Shown one piece after another: positions 10,262 to 15,463 of a stretch of DNA of 15,463 nt; within the stretch, counting starts at the first letter, position 1, and every line of letters begins with the position of its first letter. The position numbers were made by a program, and so were the translations under genes. The stretch covers positions 1 to 15,463 of the forward strand of contig JASBZH010000095.1 of NCBI GenBank assembly GCA_029983555.1. The letters are read 5' to 3'. This DNA is from Peptoniphilus sp. (GTDB lineage: Bacteria > Bacillota > Clostridia > Tissierellales > Peptoniphilaceae). The notes under the pieces are model-generated. The model made no database searches, had not been told where the DNA came from, and saw nothing but the letters and a program-made list of their open reading frames with translations.

Positions 10262-10830
10262 AAAGATATTGTTGTGATAATGCCAAGTACAACTAGTTAT
10301 TATTCACAAACTTCTAACTTAGGTTTTGATAACTTTAGAAAAGCAGTAGTAGATTGGTTAACTCCAGTAAAAGGAAATGACTCATATAAAGTATCGCTTA
10401 TAACCTATGCAGGAGGCAATGCTAAACAAGAAATAGGACTTAACTCAGTTGATGACTTTATTACAAAGATTAATAATTTTGAGAAGATTAACACAAATCC
10501 AAATAGTACCGGTGTAACAAATGCGTTTAAAGAGGCAGCTACTGTATTAAATGGTGGAAGTGCATCTGATAAGTTAATAGTTCATGCAACTACAACATCA
10601 CCTTCTACAACTAACCTTACGAACGCTATAAAAGATATAACAACAACTGGTAAGGAATTAACTATTAATCAAATAAACCTTGGCTTTACTAATATTAGTA
10701 GTAGCTATAATACTGCTTTTACTAATGCTAAAAACGTAAATAAAATAATTAATAATAGTTTTAGACCAAATGCTCAATATCCACCTGCACAAAGTGTATT
10801 TAGAAATGTTCTAGGGGATTTGCCAAACTC
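10262..10830 (+). other. VWA-like domain 2 with lost MIDAS motif
   Basis: DIVVIM aligns with the first VWA strand, but the DxSxS place reads PSTTS (10283-10297), with Pro for Asp. STGVTNAFKEAATVL resembles the Thr loop and helix. The later Asp strand reads IVHATTT, so that Asp is lost as well. Same flanking β-domain as VWA 1. Confidence 0.6.
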
Positions 10831-12214
10831 TACACCAGATGTTAAAAATGCTAAGCTCGATATATCATTTAACGACAACTTTAACTTTGTAACAGGATCT
10901 ACAAGTACTAGTAAGAAAGATCCAATCCCTAATGATGGTGGAAGATGGCATGCAGGTTACAGTAATGGAAAGATAACATTAAAAGATGGGGAATTGTCAT
11001 TAAGCGCTGGTCAAACTGCTCATTTAGAGTTTAGAGTAAAAGCAAGTGGAAATGAACCAAAGGATACTTTAATCCCACTTATAAATGACATTAGCTTTAC
11101 TCCAAGAACAGGAGCGACTGCAGAAACAATAAGTTCGCCAAAGGTCACAGTCTACGATAAAAAGACTATGGCAATAAAAAATACTCATACAGGCCAAACA
11201 GTAGCAGGCGAGATTATAACTGCAAATCTTGTAAGACAAGTTGAAGGTGGACAAGAACAGACAGTAGGAACTATTTCATTAAATTTAAATGGTACAACAT
11301 GGACAGATCCACTTAGTGTAAAAGATGATAAGGGAAATACCTACACTTATAAATTAAAAAATATAAGTTCATCAGACCAAAAGATAGTAGTAGATACAAA
11401 AGAAGCTGAAATATCCAATAATCAAGCGACTATTAGTACTTACTATGACAATAACCAAAAGACCATAACTATTAAAAGTGAACACGATGGTAGTAACTCA
11501 GGTACTATAACAGCTACTCTAAGAAGAAGGACAGGAAATGCTAAAGCCATTGACCCAGACTTTAATAAAAACTTAGAGATACCTATTAAAGGTTCGATAG
11601 AAGAAAATGTAAAGGATCATGCTGAGAATGGAGATACCTACACTTACTTCCTTGAATCAATTGATACACCTAAAGATGTAACTTATATAACAACGGAATC
11701 TAATGATAATCAAATTACAATTAAAACTAGAGACTTTAGAGGATTCTCAGTGGGAGTTAGCTGGAATGGATTAGATCCTATCGGTACTATTAAAGTTAAC
11801 TTAAGTAATAATGAAAGTGTAACTTTAAGTCCTGAAAATAATTACTTCTATGAAAAGGCAGAAGAAGATATAAATATTACCTCAGTGGAAGGAATTGACG
11901 GATATTCTTATATCTATAATGGAGTAAATGGCAAATTTACCATTATGGTAAGCAAGGATGAACAAGAGCCAAATATTGTAATTACAAACAAAAAAGCAGC
12001 AAAAGGTCACTTCCAAATTAAAAAGACCAATGAAGATGGAAGTAAGGTTCTAAAAGGAGCAGAGTTTACACTTAAAAAAGCGGACGAAAATTGGAATCCT
12101 ATAAATGGAGTAGAATCTATAGTTATAACAACTGATGAAGATGGTTATGCTAAATTTGATAACCTATCTGCAGGAAATTATGTCCTTACAGAGACAAAAG
12201 CTCTAGCTGGTTAT

Positions 12215-12217
12215 TAA
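12215..12217 (+). other. In-frame stop 3 (TAA) inside a SpaA repeat
   Basis: Reads ETKALAGY, stop, ESEKTW. Other repeats of the same protein carry Gln (CAA, GYQK at about 8155), Glu (GAA, GYEK at about 6718; GAG, GYEP) or Lys (AAG, AAA) at this codon. CAA, GAA and AAA each differ from TAA by one base, so a single substitution explains it. Confidence 0.92.
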
Positions 12218-13479
12218 GAGTCAGAAAAGACTTGGAGAATTAGTGTCGATAAAGATGGCAAAGTAACTGTAAAAGAATACATTCCGGGAACTAGCGAGAC
12301 AACAATTACTGAAACTTTGAATAGTTCAGCAAACACAAAGTTATATCAATACAAATATGGCACGTACACTTACAACGTAGTTTATTTCTGGCAGACTATT
12401 GAAAAGTTAGGCGATGGAAGTTATAACGTACTTGTTAATTACAATAAACAATATCAAAACAATTATAATAGGCAGTTGGTTATTAAATTTAACACAAATG
12501 ATTTTGAAGTTACTGGAAACAATGTAGTAAATGGAGAATACAATCAAAACTTCAACGCTAATATTAACAATAAACCAAGTGTTGGATATCTACAGTTTAA
12601 CGTAAAACTAAAGAATGATGAAGTCAATGGAGAATCAAGAACTTTACAACCTATAAAATCATGTACTTATCAAAATAGCGAAATGATAGGGGATAGATAT
12701 TTTGCAACGATTACTCAAACAAAAAATACAGTAACAACTGACCCAACTGAAAAAGATGTAACTCTAACAGATGATGAATTTAATGTTACTAATATAGCCA
12801 AAAAACATGATGTTGAGTTTGTAAAATATGGGCGAGAAGAGACAGAAAACGGAAGTGAAGAAATAGTATTAGCTGGCGCAGTCTTCGAACTTTACAAAAA
12901 AGATGCATCTGGAAAATACGTCACTACGGGGAAAACTTCTACTTCAGATGCGGAAGGAAAAATTAACTTTAAGGACTTAGAACCAGGAGAATATGAGCTT
13001 CATGAAATTTCGGTTCCAGATGGATACTTGCAAATAACAGGTCAAGCTAAGAGTTTTAGAATCAACGTAGACGGAAGTGTAGATGTCAAAGATAAAGATG
13101 GCAACTATGTTCCAAATGAAGACTCTGCTAATAAGATTGTCAATCAAAAGATTGGAAAAGAGACATTTACTTTAACTAAAACTGATGAAAATAACAAAGT
13201 TTTGCCTGGAGTTAAATTTGAACTTAGAGATGCAAATGACAACATAGTAGCAACTAAAACTACTGGTGATGATGGAAAAATAACATTTGAAAGTCTAAGC
13301 CCAGGAAAATATTGGCTAAAAGAAGTAGAAACAGCAAATGGTTTTATTCTAAATAAAGAACCAATTCCTATCGTGCTAGGTATTAAACCTGAAACTGATT
13401 GGAAAGTACCGGAAAGTCCAGAAAATCCTAAAGATGTTTCAGAATTGTTCACGTTAGATACTACTGATCCTAAAGTTAA

Positions 13480-14400
13480 CTTTATACGATCTACTAGTGG
13501 AAGTGAAACTGTTGTAAATCCTAATAATGGTGAAGGACTTAAGGTCAATGCTAAATTTAAGATAAATGATAGAAATCCAGAAGATATAAATCCTGGAGAT
13601 ACATTTACTTTAAAACTTAGTAGGACTATTGATATCGACGGAATAACAGAATCTCAATCACTTAATTTAAAGAAATTTAATATTATTGGTTCATCTGGAA
13701 CGCTAGCTGTTGTCACATCTGTGGGACAAGATAGAAAGAGTATAAACTACACATTTACCGACTATGTAGATAAATATACGATAAGAAGCCTCAATCTAAC
13801 TATGCCGGCCTTTATCGATCGATATGAGGTAAAAAACAAACAGTCAAATGCACCATTATCTATTAGCATAGGAAATGCGATTTATGAAGATAGTATAAAT
13901 GTTAGTTACGATAACTACGCAAATAATAACTTGCGAACAAAATCATTAGTTACAAAGTTTAATAGAAAGACTGGACAATTTACTACTATTGTTTATTTGA
14001 ACTCTCAAAAAGATTTCAATTATTATAGAAGCTTTAACTTCTATACAGATGAAAATATTCAAAATGTAAGTATGGAGGTTTATACATTGCCAAATGGTGT
14101 GGCTCTACCATGGTCCTTTGGCGTAGATTTCAATAAGCTAAATAAAATCAATGTCAATACATGGAAAGATCAAAACAAGAGAAACAGTTATTGGGCAAAC
14201 TTAGGAGATTATGGTAGTAGTAATGCCTATGTCATAAAAGTTCAAGGTACAACAGATGTAAAGAATGAAACTAAGCTAGTAACTCATAGTGTTTTCTATA
14301 GAACAATAAACGGCTTAAATTATGACCACTCTTGGCAAGCTGAAGTTAATTTCTATTCTCCAGAAACTAACTACCAAGGAGATACTAATATAACAATTGC
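13480..14400 (+). other. MSCRAMM-like N2/N3 adhesin module 2
   Basis: PGDTFTLKLSRTI precedes YTFTDYVDKY (13748-13768 for the core), the same arrangement as module 1 with an N3-like half after it (LVTKFNRKTGQF to about 14400). The two modules are distant in sequence outside the motif, so ligands may differ. Confidence 0.65.
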
Positions 14401-15277
14401 AAACTTTAAGAACAAGATTGAATACACTAAGATGAGTGGGAAGATTGTTGCCAATGTTCCAAAACCGGATACAGGTGGCGACACTGGAGAAACTCCAGAT
14501 CAAGCAAATGGTTCGGGATCACAAACAGTTCCAGACCAAGTTCTTAAGGGAGCAGAGTTCGAACTACGAAAACCAGATGGAACAGTCATTGAAAATAGTA
14601 AAAAAACTTCTGGAGATGACGGAAAATTCTTCTGGGAAGGACTCCCAGAGGGTGAATATGAAGTTTGGGAAACAAAAGCTCCAGATGGATATAAACTTCC
14701 AACAGAAGCTGTATCAAGCTTTAGAGTTGATGAAAATGGAAACATTGTGGATATCAAAAACAACAATTTAATCATAATCAATGAAAAAGAGGACATGAGA
14801 TTCTATATCGACAAAATTTGGAAGAGTGACGACAATACTTCAAATAGTATAGAAATTGGAACTCTAGAACTTGAGCTTACAGCACCTAAAGGAGAAACTT
14901 TCCCTGATACAGTAAAAGCAGAAACAGAAATACCTGATGGTAGGAAGTATAAGATTACTAAAATATCTGATGATAAGAGGACAATCACTATTGAAATTCC
15001 ATTAAAAGATGCCTATGAAGGAATAACTTCAGAAACAGATAAAGATAAGGGAATTAGGATAGAAGTTCCAAGCGACTGGCCAGATGGAGCTTACACATTA
15101 AAAGAAACAAAGGCTCCGGCAGGATATAAGAAGACAGAAGAGAGTGAAAAAGGCTATACAATTGTGATAGATAAAGATACTAAAACAATTATAACTGGCG
15201 ACAAAACAGTTTTATATCAAAAGGGTGAAAGTGGAGAAACACTAAAAGCACTTGAGATAGTCAATGAAAAAGGGCTA

Positions 15278-15382
15278 TTCCCATCAACAGGTGGAATGGG
15301 CACAGCAATCTTTACTGTTGTTGGTATAGCAGCAATGGTAATTGCCTTTGTAGGATATAGACGAAAGAGGGTGAGAGAATGA
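15278..15382 (+). other. C-terminal sortase signal and membrane anchor
   Basis: LFPSTGG with FPSTG at 15278-15292 (an LPXTG variant), then a hydrophobic helix (TAIFTVVGIAAMVIAFVGY) and a basic tail RRKRVRE before TGA 15380. This is the layout that sortase cleaves between Thr and Gly to join the protein to the peptidoglycan. No sortase gene is in the window. Confidence 0.92.
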
Positions 15383-15463
15383 TATTTAGACTTCTCATCC
15401 AAATGCCTAGGTATCCGACGGATGTGTTGATTTTTGAGAGAGGTCAAAAAAGAAGTGCGGGTG
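15379..15463 (+). CDS. Possible start of a downstream gene, cut by window end
   Basis: ATG 15379-15381 overlaps the adhesin stop TGA (ATGA), and the frame stays open for 28 codons to the window end (MIFRLLIQMPRYPTD...). GAGGGTGAGAG just upstream may serve as ribosome binding site, so coupling is possible. The piece is too short to recognise. It looks richer in G and C than what precedes it. It could equally be a chance open stretch after the adhesin. Confidence 0.3.
   Translation, partial: MIFRLLIQMPRYPTDVLIFERGQKRSAG

Larger units (their letters stand above)
6494..12217 (+). pseudogene. Adhesin segment 3: MSCRAMM-like, VWA and SpaA repeats
   Basis: In-frame continuation after TGA 6491, about 1907 codons to TAA 12215. 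Order by base position: SpaA repeat 6539-6799; MSCRAMM-like two-domain module about 6890-7960; SpaA 7970-8226; VWA 1 about 8402-8970 with a following β-domain to about 9440; Cna_B-like 9464-9715; SpaA 9731-9993; VWA 2 about 10262-10830 with its β-domain to about 11160; two similar Cna_B-like units 11171-11455 and 11459-11735; a third 11746-11998; SpaA 12005-12279, which the stop cuts after ALAGY. A GTG at 6563 could serve as start only formally: it lies inside the first strand of a SpaA repeat and lacks a Shine-Dalgarno. The pattern (rigid isopeptide-type stalk carrying several adhesive modules) is that of a wall-anchored adhesin rather than a pilin subunit. Confidence 0.75.
6026..15274 (+). 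repeat. Nine dispersed SpaA/Cna_B-type repeats
   Basis: Units at about 6026-6302, 6539-6799, 7970-8226, 9731-9993, 12005-12279, 12812-13139, 13157-13384, 14417-14770 and 14792-15274. Each has an early Lys (as in EKTD, LKKVD, LTKTD), an LxGAxFxL strand, a G-x-I-x-F-x-x-L-x-x-G-x-Y turn and a late Glu (ETKAPxGY and variants ESEAPEGY, EISVPDGY, EVETANGF). In this family Lys and a C-terminal Asn pair and Glu catalyses an intramolecular isopeptide bond, giving a stiff stalk. Units 3 and 4 share short DNA-level identity (TTTGATAATCTAGAA), a possible recombination target. Confidence 0.8.
1895..15382 (+). pseudogene. Giant LPXTG-type adhesin, one frame with three internal stops
   Basis: Read as one frame this is 4495 codons before the final TGA. 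Rough residue order: signal peptide 1-29; acidic linker 30-165; three Big_3-like repeats 168-549; head region to about 1377; SpaA repeats 1-2 around 1378-1635; MSCRAMM-like module about 1666-2025; SpaA 3; VWA 1 about 2170-2360; Cna_B-like domain about 2523-2607; SpaA 4; VWA 2 about 2790-2980; three Cna_B-like domains about 3093-3368; SpaA 5; β-domain without VWA; SpaA 6-7; second MSCRAMM-like module about 3862-4174; SpaA 8-9; FPSTG signal at 4462-4466. Codons 847 (TAA), 1533 (TGA) and 3441 (TAA) are stops, yet domains continue in frame on both sides and no indel is seen. The four segments are listed separately below. Lack of frameshifts means very recent loss, readthrough or sequence error; the choice cannot be made from one sequence. 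Confidence 0.8.
12218..15382 (+). pseudogene. Adhesin C-terminal segment with sortase signal
   Basis: In-frame continuation after TAA 12215, starting ESEKTWRISVDKDG, which is the second half of the SpaA repeat begun before the stop. A TTG at 12317 could open it formally but lies mid-domain without a Shine-Dalgarno. Then a β-domain resembling the VWA-flanking units but without VWA (about 12330-12800), SpaA repeats 12812-13139 and 13157-13384, a second MSCRAMM-like module about 13480-14400, SpaA 14417-14770 with a Gly/Asp/Pro-rich loop insert, and a last, larger Cna_B-type domain 14792-15274 with KETKAPAGY. It ends in a sortase signal FPSTG, a hydrophobic helix and RRKRVRE. This segment carries the only wall anchor, so without passage through the stops nothing of the adhesin would be held on the cell. 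Confidence 0.8.

Noticed and set aside
4433..12217. Alternative genetic code (TGA as Trp or Gly, TAA as Gln)
   Set aside because: TAA ends the upstream gene at a sensible place and TGA ends the adhesin right after a standard basic tail. Trp is written TGG throughout. Both TAA and TGA would need to be reassigned.
4439..12319. Independent start codons TTG 4439, GTG 6563 and TTG 12317 making three separate proteins
   Set aside because: All lie in mid-domain, none has a Shine-Dalgarno, and none of the products would have a signal peptide. In-frame continuation of one gene explains them better.
14436..14771. A + strand frame of 111 codons overlapping the adhesin in another phase
   Set aside because: It lies wholly inside the adhesin frame, where SpaA repeat 8 is clearly read. 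Its translation is low in complexity and shows no domain.
6026..15274. CRISPR-like or tandem DNA repeat array
   Set aside because: The repeats are protein-domain repeats that are strongly diverged at DNA level and irregularly spaced, without identical short units and spacers.
15396..15440. Possible terminator after the adhesin (CATCC...GGATG, small ATCCGACGGAT hairpin, then GATTTTT)
   Set aside because: The stems are only 4-5 bp, the loop is either 3 or 19 bases, and the T run is not directly adjacent.
1870..15447. Many open frames of 60-164 codons on the - strand within the adhesin
   Set aside because: They lie opposite a strongly supported coding frame, have Ser/Phe/Leu-rich translations typical of antisense of Lys/Glu/Asp-rich genes, and lack ribosome binding sites and domain patterns.

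Overview
The window comes from an AT-rich, low-GC Gram-positive bacterium. Evidence is the AT-rich codon use, a strong AAGGAG-type ribosome binding site, a Gram-positive signal peptide, and a C-terminal sortase signal with a transmembrane helix and basic tail. The mix of SpaA/Cna_B repeats, MSCRAMM-like modules and VWA domains in one giant wall protein suggests a Firmicutes anaerobic coccus of the Peptoniphilus/Anaerococcus/Parvimonas kind. That placement is inference; no marker gene is present.

Layout. Bases 1-60 hold a rho-independent terminator for a gene that ended left of the window, and an adjacent perfect AT palindrome. Bases 61-1044 are about 1 kb of extremely AT-rich DNA without a recognisable gene; two good Shine-Dalgarno-like sequences there are not followed by usable ORFs. 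Bases 1045-1902 encode a small membrane-anchored protein with two tandem lipocalin-like extracellular repeats. It overlaps the next gene by 8 bases. From 1895 to 15382 a single reading frame of 4495 codons encodes one giant surface adhesin: signal peptide, acidic linker, three Big_3-like repeats, a large head region, about nine SpaA/Cna_B-type repeats, two MSCRAMM-like modules with a YTFTDYV motif, two VWA domains with ruined metal sites, and an FPSTG sortase signal. A new ORF may begin at 15379 in an ATGA overlap and run off the window.

The striking point is that the giant frame is interrupted by exactly three nonsense codons (TAA 4433, TGA 6491, TAA 12215) with no frameshift anywhere in 13.5 kb. 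The protein similarity continues in the same frame across each stop. As written only the first 846 residues would be made, and that product would be secreted without a wall anchor. Either the gene is a young pseudogene, or the stops are read through, or they are consensus errors.

How the genes would work together: the lipocalin-like membrane protein and the adhesin look co-transcribed and translationally coupled, so the small protein may assist export, folding or display of the adhesin (inference). No sortase or other pilus gene lies inside the window.
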